From assembly GCA_039680225.1 (NCBI GenBank), contig JBDKTK010000359.1, forward strand, positions 1 to 14,537: a stretch of 14,537 nucleotides of DNA. The letters are read 5' to 3'. Shown here piece after piece: positions 7,237 to 14,537 of this stretch. Made by a program: the position numbers and the translations under genes. The stretch is from JBDKTK01 sp039680225 (GTDB taxonomy: Bacteria; Desulfobacterota; Syntrophia; Syntrophales; UBA4778). Positions within the stretch are counted from its first letter, which is position 1; each line of letters begins with the position of its first letter. The notes beneath the pieces are model-generated. The model did no database searches. It was not told where the DNA came from and saw only the letters and a program-made list of their open reading frames with translations.

Positions 7237-9498
7237 ATGGATTATTTGACCAGGAAAAAGTTCTCGTTCAGCTCTGACGCCCTGGATAAGGATAGCTTCG
7301 GGGTCGTAAGCTTCAAGGGTGAGGAGGGGCTCTCCAGACCATACAGTTTCGAAATAATGCTCGTTTCGAGCAACATGGATATCGACCTGGCCAAGGTCGT
7401 CCAGAGCCCGGCAAGGCTCACAATCCACAGAGACGAGGGCGACGATGCCGTCTACAGCGGCATCCTTGCCAATTTCGAGCAGCTCTACCAGGTCGGCGGT
7501 TTCTGCTTCTACCGGACATATCTGGTCCCGAAGCTCTGGTGGCTTTCGCTCACCCATCACAACCAGGTCATCCTTGACAAGCCCGTCCCGGACTTCCTCT
7601 CCGACGTTCTGAAGGACGGCGGCCTCACCGGGCTCGATTTCGAGTTCCGGCTGCAGGGTGAGTTTGCCCCTCAGGAATACGTCTGCCAATACGGCGAGAC
7701 GCACCTGAATTTTGTCAGCCGCTGGTGCGAGCGCGAGGGCATCTATTACTACTTCGAGCAAACCCCCAACGGGGAGAAAGTGATCTTTACCGATTCGTGG
7801 AACTCGCACGCGGACCTTCCCCAAGGGAAGACCCTGCACTTAAAGCCCGGCTCGGGACTCGAGGCCCTGAAGATGGACGAAGTGATCAGGTCCCTGAGCT
7901 GCAGGCGCAGCCTCGTACCGGGCAATATTTTCATGAAGGACTATAATTACCTTAAACCCTCGCTCGACATAACCGGCACGGCATCAGTCGACCCGGACGG
8001 CCGCGGCCAAGTCTATCTCTACAACGAGCATTTCAAAACTCCCGAGGAAGGCAACCGCCTGGCAAAGATCAGGGCCGAGGCGATCCTCTGCCGGCGCGAA
8101 GAGTTCCGGGGGGAAGGCTCCGTGCCCTACATGATGCCGGGCTTCACGTTCGACATCCAGGACCATTTCCGGAAGGACTTCAACCAGAAATACCTGACGC
8201 TTGACGTCGGGCACGAGGGGAACCAGACCGGGTACCTGGTTTCCGGCATCAAGGAATCCGTTACGGAACGGGAAGCGGCAATTTATTACCTGAACAACTT
8301 CACCTGCATCAGGGCGGACGTCCAGTACAGGGCCGAAGCCAAACACGAGAAAACACGCATTGCGGGCACGATCGTGGCCAAGATAGACGCCGCCGGTTCC
8401 GGAAAATACGCCGAACTCGACGCGCACGGCCGCTACAAGGTGATCCTGCCTTTCGACCTCAGCGGCAAGAAAGACGGCAAAGGATCGGCCTGGGTCCGCA
8501 TGGCCCAGCCTTACGCGGGGTCCGACCACGGCATGCATTTTCCGCTGCACAAGGGCACGGAAGTCCTGCTCACGTTCATCGACGGCGACCCCGACCGGCC
8601 TGTAATCACCGGAGCGGTGCCCAACCCCGAAAGGCCCAGCCCCATAACCGATGCAACCCAGACAATGGCGGCCATCACAACGAGCGGCGGCAACAAGATC
8701 CACATGGAGGACCAGGAAGGCAGCCAGAGGATCCTCATGCATTCCCCTTCCCAGAACAGCTTCGTCAGGATCGGGGCGCCCAACGACCCCGTGATTGATT
8801 GGGAAAAGATCGGGGAAGATATGAAGAAATTTTTTGAAGAGCACGAAGCCGGAGAGCCGACGGATGAGACTTACGGCATCAAGCTTTTCACAAGCAAAGC
8901 ACTGAATGTGACCGCCGAAACTAAAAACGAAATAATCCTCGGCGACGAGTTTACGATGGTGCTGGGCATGATATGGGAAACGTGCATAGGTATGTACATG
9001 CATTGGAAATTCGGCGGTGTATGGGAAATCCATCTTCCTGAACTCCTGACCGTCGGCGGCGCCAAGATGGAGCTGACCGAATCCAAATTCGAAGCCAAGG
9101 TAAGCCAGTTGGCGGTGTCAGCCAATAAAACTCATATAGACGGCGTGGTGGACCAGGTAAATGCGGTGAAGACAATGGTTCAGGGCGCGGCGACCAAGAT
9201 TGCGGAGTTGAATAACGATATCAGGATGCAGGGAGGCGAAATAACCGAGCTGCAATTCAAGACGGCCACCAGTGTCACTAAAGCGAATTTAAGCGAACTC
9301 GCTGCCAGGGTCAACCATCTGGAATCGGCGGCAACCAAAGTTTCCACATCGGCGACAAAAGTGGAATCTGCAGCGGTGAAAGCCGAAAGTTCAGCAACAA
9401 AGGTCGAGTCGAGTTCAGTTAAATCGTCGAATGTTGCGACAAATCTGCAATCAACCGTTATAAATCTTCAAGACAGCCCATTGCACATTATATCCTAA
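7237..9498 (+). CDS. vgrG: Type VI secretion tip protein VgrG with heptad-repeat C-terminal tail
   Basis: VgrG (TssI) forms the trimeric spike on top of the Hcp tube. Residues 1 to about 370 are the gp27-like part, with the hallmark QEYVCQYGETHLNFVSRWCE and EGIYYYFE near 145-170. Residues about 376-470 are the gp5-type OB fold, including GRYKVILPFD, WVRMAQPYAG and GTEVLLTFIDGDPDRPVITG. GGNKIHMEDQEG (484-495) begins the usual post-OB segment. Beyond about residue 515 the sequence leaves the standard pattern: an acidic linker, a hydrophobic stretch around IWETCIGMYMHWKFGGVW (about 580-597), then a coiled-coil-like tail ending in seven heptads (697-745) and DSPLHIIS. No enzymatic effector domain is visible in the tail. 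VgrG tails commonly bind PAAR or effector adaptors, and the DUF2169 gene starts 1 bp after the stop, so the tail may dock that protein (inference). Confidence 0.93.
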   Translation: MDYLTRKKFSFSSDALDKDSFGVVSFKGEEGLSRPYSFEIMLVSSNMDIDLAKVVQSPARLTIHRDEGDDAVYSGILANFEQLYQVGGFCFYRTYLVPKLWWLSLTHHNQVILDKPVPDFLSDVLKDGGLTGLDFEFRLQGEFAPQEYVCQYGETHLNFVSRWCEREGIYYYFEQTPNGEKVIFTDSWNSHADLPQGKTLHLKPGSGLEALKMDEVIRSLSCRRSLVPGNIFMKDYNYLKPSLDITGTASVDPDGRGQVYLYNEHFKTPEEGNRLAKIRAEAILCRREEFRGEGSVPYMMPGFTFDIQDHFRKDFNQKYLTLDVGHEGNQTGYLVSGIKESVTEREAAIYYLNNFTCIRADVQYRAEAKHEKTRIAGTIVAKIDAAGSGKYAELDAHGRYKVILPFDLSGKKDGKGSAWVRMAQPYAGSDHGMHFPLHKGTEVLLTFIDGDPDRPVITGAVPNPERPSPITDATQTMAAITTSGGNKIHMEDQEGSQRILMHSPSQNSFVRIGAPNDPVIDWEKIGEDMKKFFEEHEAGEPTDETYGIKLFTSKALNVTAETKNEIILGDEFTMVLGMIWETCIGMYMHWKFGGVWEIHLPELLTVGGAKMELTESKFEAKVSQLAVSANKTHIDGVVDQVNAVKTMVQGAATKIAELNNDIRMQGGEITELQFKTATSVTKANLSELAARVNHLESAATKVSTSATKVESAAVKAESSATKVESSSVKSSNVATNLQSTVINLQDSPLHIIS
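9325..9471 (+). repeat. Seven degenerate 21-bp units encoding heptads in the VgrG tail
   Basis: Seven consecutive 21-base units encode heptads such as TSATKVE, SSATKVE and STVINLQ without any gap. Position 3 is mostly Ala, position 5 is Lys or Asn, and position 6 is mostly Val or Leu, so positions 3 and 6 could form the core of a trimeric coiled coil. Codons differ between units, so this is an old or protein-selected repeat and not a recent DNA slippage product. Confidence 0.75.
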
Positions 9499-9499
9499 G

Positions 9500-12400
9500 A
9501 TGAAAGTCATAAAAGAACTCGATCAGGGATTGCTGCTCAATTATTACGGATTTGCCGGCCAGTGCTATCTGGCAGTGGGCATCCTTACTTTTTTCAGCTT
9601 TGAAAACCCCGATCAGCCGTTAAAGGAACAGGAGCTCTGGCCTTTTGTCCAGGGCGAATTCGGCAAGGATGCAATCCTGGACCTTGCCATGCCCAAAGTC
9701 CGCGGGGAGGCGCTTGTCTGGGGAAGGTGTTTCGCCCCGGCGGGCAAACCGGTAAAAGCCATCGATGTGTCCCTGCAGGTCGGGCCGATCCGGAAGGAGC
9801 TTTACGTTTTTGGGAACCGCTGCTGGAAACGCGCCGCCGGGCAGGCGATCACAATCAGTGAGCCCGAACCATTTGTGGAAATGCCGTTGACTTACGCCAA
9901 TGCTTTCGGCGGGCCCGAATTCGAACGCAACCCGCTCGGGAAAGGCATTGTCCCCGTATCAGATAAATCGGGCCGAAGCATCCATCCCCTGCCGAATATC
10001 GAGGACCCCCTTCGCCTGGTCGGGTCATCGGGAGACCGGCCGGATCCCGCCGGTTTTGCCCCGCTGGATTTCACCTGGCGGCAACGCTCCCGCAAGCTCG
10101 GGACGTATGATCAAAAGTGGATGAATGAGCGTTGGCCCTATTATCCCGACGATATGGACTGGACGTATTTTAACGCGGCCCCGGAAGACCAGCAGTTGAG
10201 CGATGCGTATTTCAGGGGAGACGAGACTTTTTCCCTGAAAAATCTTCATCCCGGCAAGCCTGTGGTTTCCTCGCGTCTGCCCGGTTTGAGACAGCGCTGT
10301 TTCATTAATCAGCTGGCTGATCCAAAGGAACAGAAAAGCGAGCCCCTCTTCCGGGAAGTTGGAACCCGGGCCGAGACCGTCTGGCTCTTCCCTCATGCCG
10401 AGCGGGGCATAGTGATATTCCGGGGTGTTGCAAGGATTGCGGATGATGAGGCCCTGGATATAAAACAGATCTTTGTTGCCGCCGAGAGCCTTAAGGACAA
10501 ACCCGATACCCTGGAGAATTATTACGAGATCTTCAAGAAGCGGCTTGAACGGAATGTTCCCGCCGAAATCGAAGCCCGGATGGCGGAAGCAAAAGAAAAG
10601 ATCGCGGAGGCCAAGGACCACTTCAAGGACCTTCCGCTGCAAATAAACGACGCAGTAGATCAGGGTCTTGGCCTGGCGCCGCGACCGCAGCATACTCCCC
10701 AGGAAATGATTGCGAAAGGTCTGGCGCAAATCGAGAAGGGCAGGGAAACTCTCGATATGGGTGAAAAGAGGATGATCGAAGCGAAGGCCCAATTCGGTCA
10801 TCTGATGAAGATCGATCCGGGCCGCTTTACTGCGGCCAGGGAGAATCTCGATAAAATCAAACAATCCCTGCAGGAGTTTTCCGTTCGAATAGAAAAATCC
10901 ATGTCGGAGGCGAACGGGTTGCGCGAAAAGGCCCGAAAGGGTCTCCAGGAAAAGACGGGCCTCGATCCTGCCATCCTCAAAATATTGAAAGAAAAAAATA
11001 TTGAGTTGCCCCAAATTCCACCCGGGCCGTTCGAAATTCCCGCTGAAAAGCTCTGGCATACAAATGGAATGCGCTTCATCGAACGCTGCCGCGAAAACCT
11101 GGAAAGCAATCCCGATGCGATTAATTCAATTCGGGGACTGGGTCTGCGGCCGTATATGATCAAGCGCTCCTGGCTCGGCCTGAACCCCGAGGAAGCTCAG
11201 TTCGACGCGGCCCAATGGGGCCTTGACCCGGATAAGGATGGAGATAAAATTGTGGTCCCGCCGGGATTGATAATCCCCTGTTTTGTAAAAGCCGATCTCA
11301 TCAGGATCACTGTCCGCCCCGGTTTTTCTGCCGCCCCGAATTCGTGGAGGACAGATCCTCTTCGCATCACTGATTCCTCTGAAGATTTTATTGTCACGGG
11401 GTCAAGGGAAGAAGCAATGGCGATTGGTCCCGGAGATAAGCCCTTCCTGCGGGTTGCCGATGAGATGGAGGCGATTCTCATGTTCCAGGAGGCCGGCGGC
11501 GCTTGCGGCATTATTTCCATGAAGACTACCGACGGCAAGCCCGACGATGAATGCGCTGAATACCTCAAGAGCGCCCCGCAGTTTTTGGCGGTAAAATATC
11601 CCGGCTCTGATCCCGCTGAGATGGAATCATGGAAAAAAATCGATCCTGAATCGGAATGGCTCGCCATGCCGCCGGAAGGCGTAAACCTTTATGATGCCCG
11701 CCGCAACGGGGCCGATTTGAGCAAATGGGTTATTAATGCACTTAAGCCGGGCATTGCCCCGGCAATTAAAGAAGAACCGCAGTATCCGGAAAACGACCCG
11801 CGAAGCCTGGTGATCCCCGTGCCGAAGATTGATGTCAAAGCGCTGATGGATAAAGTCCGCAGCACCGTGGAGAAAAGGGCCAAACCAGGCCGGGAATTCC
11901 TGGATGCAAAGAAGAAGGAAATTAACGGTCTTGCCCGCAATGAGGCGGCAAAGAGAGGACTTGATTTTGACGCCCTGTTGAAACCGCCTCCCGGCTCTTT
12001 TGCCACAGCTTCTGATCCATTTGCAGCAGCCAAGGAGAACTGGCGCCGGCGATTTGCGCAAAGCAAGGCCGACGCGCAAAAGCGCGGTTTTCTGAGCGCT
12101 GAGCTGGAGAAAAATATTGACGGGGCGGAAAAGCTTACAAACAGACTTGCCGATGATGCTTCCGCGCGATATGCGGATGGCATGGCAAAACTCGCAGCCG
12201 CCAAAGGACAGATCGCAGCCGGGCTTCCCGATTGGGCAAAAAATATTTGTACCCAATGCGGAATTGATCCCGATGATCCGCCTCTCAAAAATCTGACCCG
12301 GGAAGAAGTAATAAAGAGATATTCCGAGGGAAAGAGCCTGGAGGGGAAAAACCTCTCCGAAGCAGACCTCTCCGGCCTTGACCTGCGGGGGATAAACCTG

Positions 12401-13306
12401 CGAAAGGCGATGCTTCAGAAAACAAATTTCAGCGGCGCTATTCTTGACGGCGCTGATCTTACCGAGACAATAGCCGAAGAGGCTGATTTTTCCGATGCTT
12501 CTGTAAAGAATGCCGAAATGTCCAAAGGACTGTTCCAGAAGGCCAAGTTGAAAAATACCAACCTGACCGGAAGCAATCTCCATCAGGCTTTATTGACCGA
12601 GGCGGATATGACGGGCGCGAATTTATCGGGGGCAGTATTGGAAAAGGCCCTGATGGAAAAGGCAATCCTTGTCAGGACAAATCTCATGGATGCAAAAGCC
12701 TCAAAGGGTTATTTTTTATCAGCCGACCTTTCAGGCGCCGATCTCTCCGAAGCCGACATGACCAAAGCCGTTTTTCTGAAAGCAAAGCTCGATGAAACGG
12801 ACTTTTCCGGATCTACTGTGAAAGGGGCAAATTTCATTGAGTCTAAAGGCGAAAAGGTATCGTTTGCCGGGGCCGACATGTTTAACGCCAGGGTTATAAA
12901 AGAATCGGCTTTCCCCAATGCGGATTTCACCAACGTGAAGGCGGCCAAGTCCTGCTGGATGAACTCGGAAATCCCGGCCTGCGATTTTCGCGGTTCCGAG
13001 ATTTCCCGGGGGCTTATTCAGGAATGCAATCTTAACGGGTCTAACCTCTCGGGCATCAGGGCGCCGCAGGCGAGGTTCACCAAGTCCGACATGAGCGGAG
13101 TCGATATGCGGGGGGCAAACCTTTTCGGCGGTTCGCTTCGCAAGTCAAAAATAGTAAAAGCGGACCTGCGCGACGCCAATCTTTACGGGGTGGAATTCTT
13201 CCGCACCGGTGTGGGCGACACCAAATTCGACGGCGCCAACGTGAAAATGACGAAGCTGCAGGGCAGGGTCGATCTTATCCCCGAGCAGGATAAAAAGAAG
13301 AAATAA
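9500..13306 (+). CDS. DUF2169 T6SS accessory/adaptor protein with embedded primase-like Toprim region and C-terminal pentapeptide repeats
   Basis: This 1268-residue protein has five visible parts. Residues 1 to about 335 are DUF2169, shown by GEALVWGRCFAPAGKPV, KELYVFGNRCWKR, EPEPFVEMPLTYANAFGG, NPLGKG and FRGDETFSLKNLHPGKP. DUF2169 proteins are known next to vgrG/PAAR genes, and a member is reported to be an effector-loading adaptor in Agrobacterium. Residues about 340-505 are Ala/Glu/Lys-rich helices. Residues about 512-748 resemble a primase core plus Toprim domain, with GLIIPC (589-594) and an MEAILMFQEAGG helix (656-667), but with catalytic acidic positions apparently lost. Residues about 770-935 are a second helical linker containing CTQC (917-920). 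Residues 946 to about 1255 are pentapeptide repeats (A(D/N)LSG-like), about 15 coils of a right-handed beta-helix, ending in a Lys tail. ATG 9500 is 1 bp after the vgrG stop without a clear ribosome site, so coupled translation is likely. Function beyond spike association is unknown. Confidence 0.85.
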   Translation: MKVIKELDQGLLLNYYGFAGQCYLAVGILTFFSFENPDQPLKEQELWPFVQGEFGKDAILDLAMPKVRGEALVWGRCFAPAGKPVKAIDVSLQVGPIRKELYVFGNRCWKRAAGQAITISEPEPFVEMPLTYANAFGGPEFERNPLGKGIVPVSDKSGRSIHPLPNIEDPLRLVGSSGDRPDPAGFAPLDFTWRQRSRKLGTYDQKWMNERWPYYPDDMDWTYFNAAPEDQQLSDAYFRGDETFSLKNLHPGKPVVSSRLPGLRQRCFINQLADPKEQKSEPLFREVGTRAETVWLFPHAERGIVIFRGVARIADDEALDIKQIFVAAESLKDKPDTLENYYEIFKKRLERNVPAEIEARMAEAKEKIAEAKDHFKDLPLQINDAVDQGLGLAPRPQHTPQEMIAKGLAQIEKGRETLDMGEKRMIEAKAQFGHLMKIDPGRFTAARENLDKIKQSLQEFSVRIEKSMSEANGLREKARKGLQEKTGLDPAILKILKEKNIELPQIPPGPFEIPAEKLWHTNGMRFIERCRENLESNPDAINSIRGLGLRPYMIKRSWLGLNPEEAQFDAAQWGLDPDKDGDKIVVPPGLIIPCFVKADLIRITVRPGFSAAPNSWRTDPLRITDSSEDFIVTGSREEAMAIGPGDKPFLRVADEMEAILMFQEAGGACGIISMKTTDGKPDDECAEYLKSAPQFLAVKYPGSDPAEMESWKKIDPESEWLAMPPEGVNLYDARRNGADLSKWVINALKPGIAPAIKEEPQYPENDPRSLVIPVPKIDVKALMDKVRSTVEKRAKPGREFLDAKKKEINGLARNEAAKRGLDFDALLKPPPGSFATASDPFAAAKENWRRRFAQSKADAQKRGFLSAELEKNIDGAEKLTNRLADDASARYADGMAKLAAAKGQIAAGLPDWAKNICTQCGIDPDDPPLKNLTREEVIKRYSEGKSLEGKNLSEADLSGLDLRGINLRKAMLQKTNFSGAILDGADLTETIAEEADFSDASVKNAEMSKGLFQKAKLKNTNLTGSNLHQALLTEADMTGANLSGAVLEKALMEKAILVRTNLMDAKASKGYFLSADLSGADLSEADMTKAVFLKAKLDETDFSGSTVKGANFIESKGEKVSFAGADMFNARVIKESAFPNADFTNVKAAKSCWMNSEIPACDFRGSEISRGLIQECNLNGSNLSGIRAPQARFTKSDMSGVDMRGANLFGGSLRKSKIVKADLRDANLYGVEFFRTGVGDTKFDGANVKMTKLQGRVDLIPEQDKKKK

Positions 13307-13308
13307 CA

Positions 13309-14349
13309 ATGACGAAACAGGAACTGCTCGCAGCCATCGGGCGCGACGACACCATCGAAAACGTCGACCTTTCCGGGATTAATCTCGCCGGCGAGGACCT
13401 CTCCGGCGCGCGTTTCGAAAATGTCGTCTTCCGGGGCGCCGATTTCACCGGCGCCAAAATCCAGAGGACCGGGTTCAAGGGATGCAACTTCAATGGCGCT
13501 AAGCTGGATAACGTCGATTTGACAAAGGTCCTGTGGATGGGAATGGACCTGCGCGGGGCCAGCATCAGGGGGTCCGTCCTGGAGAGGGCCGTGCTTTCGG
13601 GAGCCGATTTCTCGGGGGCCGACCTGACGGGAGCCGATCTCTCCCGGGGCATTCTGGATAATGCCAAACTGGAAAACACAATCATGGCAGGGGCTAAACT
13701 CTTTCGCGCCCTTTTTTCCAAGGCATCACTGAAAGGCGCGGACCTGAAAGGGGCCGACCTGTCGCGGGCCGTTTTCTTCGAGTCCGATTTGAGCGGCGCC
13801 AATCTTGAGGGGGCAATTATATATAAAACATTTCTGCGCGACTGTGCCCTTCAAGGCCAGAATTTCAGGGGGGCGCAATTCATCATGGTTCAGGCCGGAG
13901 GGGCTGATCTGAAGAAATGCGACTTCACCGCGGCCGATATAACGCAATCGAACTTCATGAATGCGGATATGTCCGGGGCAAAACTCGACTCTGCGAAAGG
14001 CGAACGCTCTGTTTTCATGGGAGCTAAACTGGTTGGCGCCAGCTTGCGCAATGCGAAGCTTAAGCAGTCGTGCTTTGAGGAAAGCGATCTCAATCTGGCC
14101 GACTTGAGCGGGACCGATCTCGAGCAATCGTTGTTCGCAAAAAGCAATTGCCGCGGAGCAAAGCTGTTGAGCGCGGATTGCACATACGCGGACTTTTCCC
14201 ATGCCGATCTGACGTCCGCCGACTTCACTTCAGCGAAAATGTTTCGCGCCAAAATGCACATGGCAAAAGAAGAGCATACTATCTGGAACAATTCCAATCG
14301 CGAAGCCGCACTGGGCACCGATCCCGATCTGGCCGAGGCGGAAGGCTAA
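13309..14349 (+). CDS. Pentapeptide-repeat protein of the T6SS delivery module
   Basis: The 346-residue protein is almost entirely A(D/N)LxG-type pentapeptide repeats from about residue 16 to 330, as in LSGADFSGADLTGADLS. Such repeats fold as a right-handed quadrilateral beta-helix of about 20 residues per coil, so about 15-16 coils here. A short N-terminal helix (KQELLAAIG) precedes it and a non-repeat acidic tail (DPDLAEAEG) ends it. There is no signal peptide or membrane segment. The start ATG 13309 is 2 bp after the stop of the DUF2169 gene, and the next gene begins 11 bp downstream, so it is part of the same unit. Its solenoid is about the same length as the C-terminal solenoid of the preceding protein. 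Pentapeptide genes near DUF2169 and DUF3540 are a recurrent T6SS arrangement, but their role is not established; structural or scaffold function is my inference. Confidence 0.88.
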   Translation: MTKQELLAAIGRDDTIENVDLSGINLAGEDLSGARFENVVFRGADFTGAKIQRTGFKGCNFNGAKLDNVDLTKVLWMGMDLRGASIRGSVLERAVLSGADFSGADLTGADLSRGILDNAKLENTIMAGAKLFRALFSKASLKGADLKGADLSRAVFFESDLSGANLEGAIIYKTFLRDCALQGQNFRGAQFIMVQAGGADLKKCDFTAADITQSNFMNADMSGAKLDSAKGERSVFMGAKLVGASLRNAKLKQSCFEESDLNLADLSGTDLEQSLFAKSNCRGAKLLSADCTYADFSHADLTSADFTSAKMFRAKMHMAKEEHTIWNNSNREAALGTDPDLAEAEG

Positions 14350-14350
14350 A

Positions 14351-14356
14351 AGGAGG
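14351..14356 (+). promoter_or_regulatory. Ribosome binding site of the DUF3540 gene
   Basis: AGGAGG directly follows the stop codon of the pentapeptide gene and lies 4 nt before ATG 14361. It is the strongest start signal in the accessory part of the window and fixes the start of the last gene. Confidence 0.7.
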
Positions 14357-14360
14357 ATAC

Positions 14361-14537
14361 ATGAATAATTTAGCTGAAAAAATAAAAAGGGCCGAGCCGA
14401 TGCTTGAATACGGGATTATTGAGCGCCGGATGGGTGCCGGTTTCCAGGCGCTCGTATCCGGGAGAATGGTTGAGGCGGTTGCGGCGGCGGGTTGCCTGCT
14501 CAGGCCGTCCCCGGGGGATCTCGTTCTCCTCTGCCTC
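14361..14537 (+). CDS. DUF3540-type T6SS accessory protein, N-terminal part, cut by window end
   Basis: ATG 14361 opens a frame that runs to the end of the window with no stop (59 residues). After a charged N-terminus (MNNLAEKIKRAEP) the segment VEAVAAAGCLLRPSPGDLVLLCL resembles the DUF3540 start, where an Ala-rich strand ending in SCL is followed by PxPGDxVL. DUF3540 genes are typically found with DUF2169, pentapeptide-repeat and DUF4150/PAAR-like genes downstream of vgrG, which agrees with the context here. What the family does is not known to me; a spike- or effector-associated role is inferred only from neighbourhood. The assignment rests on a short stretch plus context, so it is moderate. 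Confidence 0.65.
   Translation, partial: MNNLAEKIKRAEPMLEYGIIERRMGAGFQALVSGRMVEAVAAAGCLLRPSPGDLVLLCL

Noticed and set aside
10025..11059. Open frame of 344 codons on the minus strand inside the DUF2169 gene
   Set aside because: It overlaps conserved DUF2169 motifs on the sense strand and shows no domain or start signal of its own.
1..14537. tRNA or rRNA genes, CRISPR arrays, insertion sequences or phage integration sites
   Set aside because: Reading through the window I saw no cloverleaf-like intergenic sequence, spaced direct repeats, transposase frame or terminal inverted repeats; the intergenic gaps are all under 70 bp once the interrupted start of tssH is counted.

Overview
This window is a stretch of a bacterial type VI secretion system (T6SS) locus. 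All genes lie on the + strand and are closely spaced. Base composition is about 60% GC or more in the core genes and nearer 50% in the accessory genes. The order tssC-hcp-tssE-tssF-tssG-tssH-vgrG, followed by DUF2169, pentapeptide-repeat and DUF3540 genes, suggests a Gram-negative bacterium. I would guess a deltaproteobacterial-type lineage (Desulfobacterota or Myxococcota relatives), but nothing here fixes the taxon.

Positions 1-7199 hold the contractile machine: the C-terminal half of the sheath protein TssC, the tube protein Hcp, the baseplate proteins TssE, TssF and TssG, and the sheath-recycling ATPase TssH (ClpV). A perfect 13-bp hairpin follows hcp and could set its expression apart from the baseplate genes. 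tssH has its normal ribosome site and start at 4563, but codon 35 is an in-frame TAG where ClpV proteins normally carry Glu. As read, TssH is either lost or restarts without part of its sheath-binding N-terminal domain. The membrane complex genes (tssJ, tssK, tssL, tssM), tssA, tssB and PAAR are not in the window.

Positions 7237-14537 hold a spike and delivery module: VgrG with a long non-canonical C-terminal tail ending in seven heptads, a 1268-residue DUF2169 protein, a second protein made almost wholly of pentapeptide repeats, and the start of a DUF3540 protein. The genes are 1, 2 and 11 bp apart, which suggests translational coupling. VgrG should form the puncturing spike. DUF2169 belongs to a family linked to effector loading on VgrG/PAAR. 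The pentapeptide solenoids and DUF3540 are accessory parts whose role is unknown.

The most striking observation is inside the DUF2169 protein. Residues about 512-748, between two helical linkers, look like the core and Toprim parts of a DnaG/CHC2-type primase, but the expected catalytic acidic residues appear to be replaced. This would be a catalytically dead primase-like module inside a T6SS adaptor. No recognisable toxin or immunity gene is present, so the cargo of this module is unassigned.
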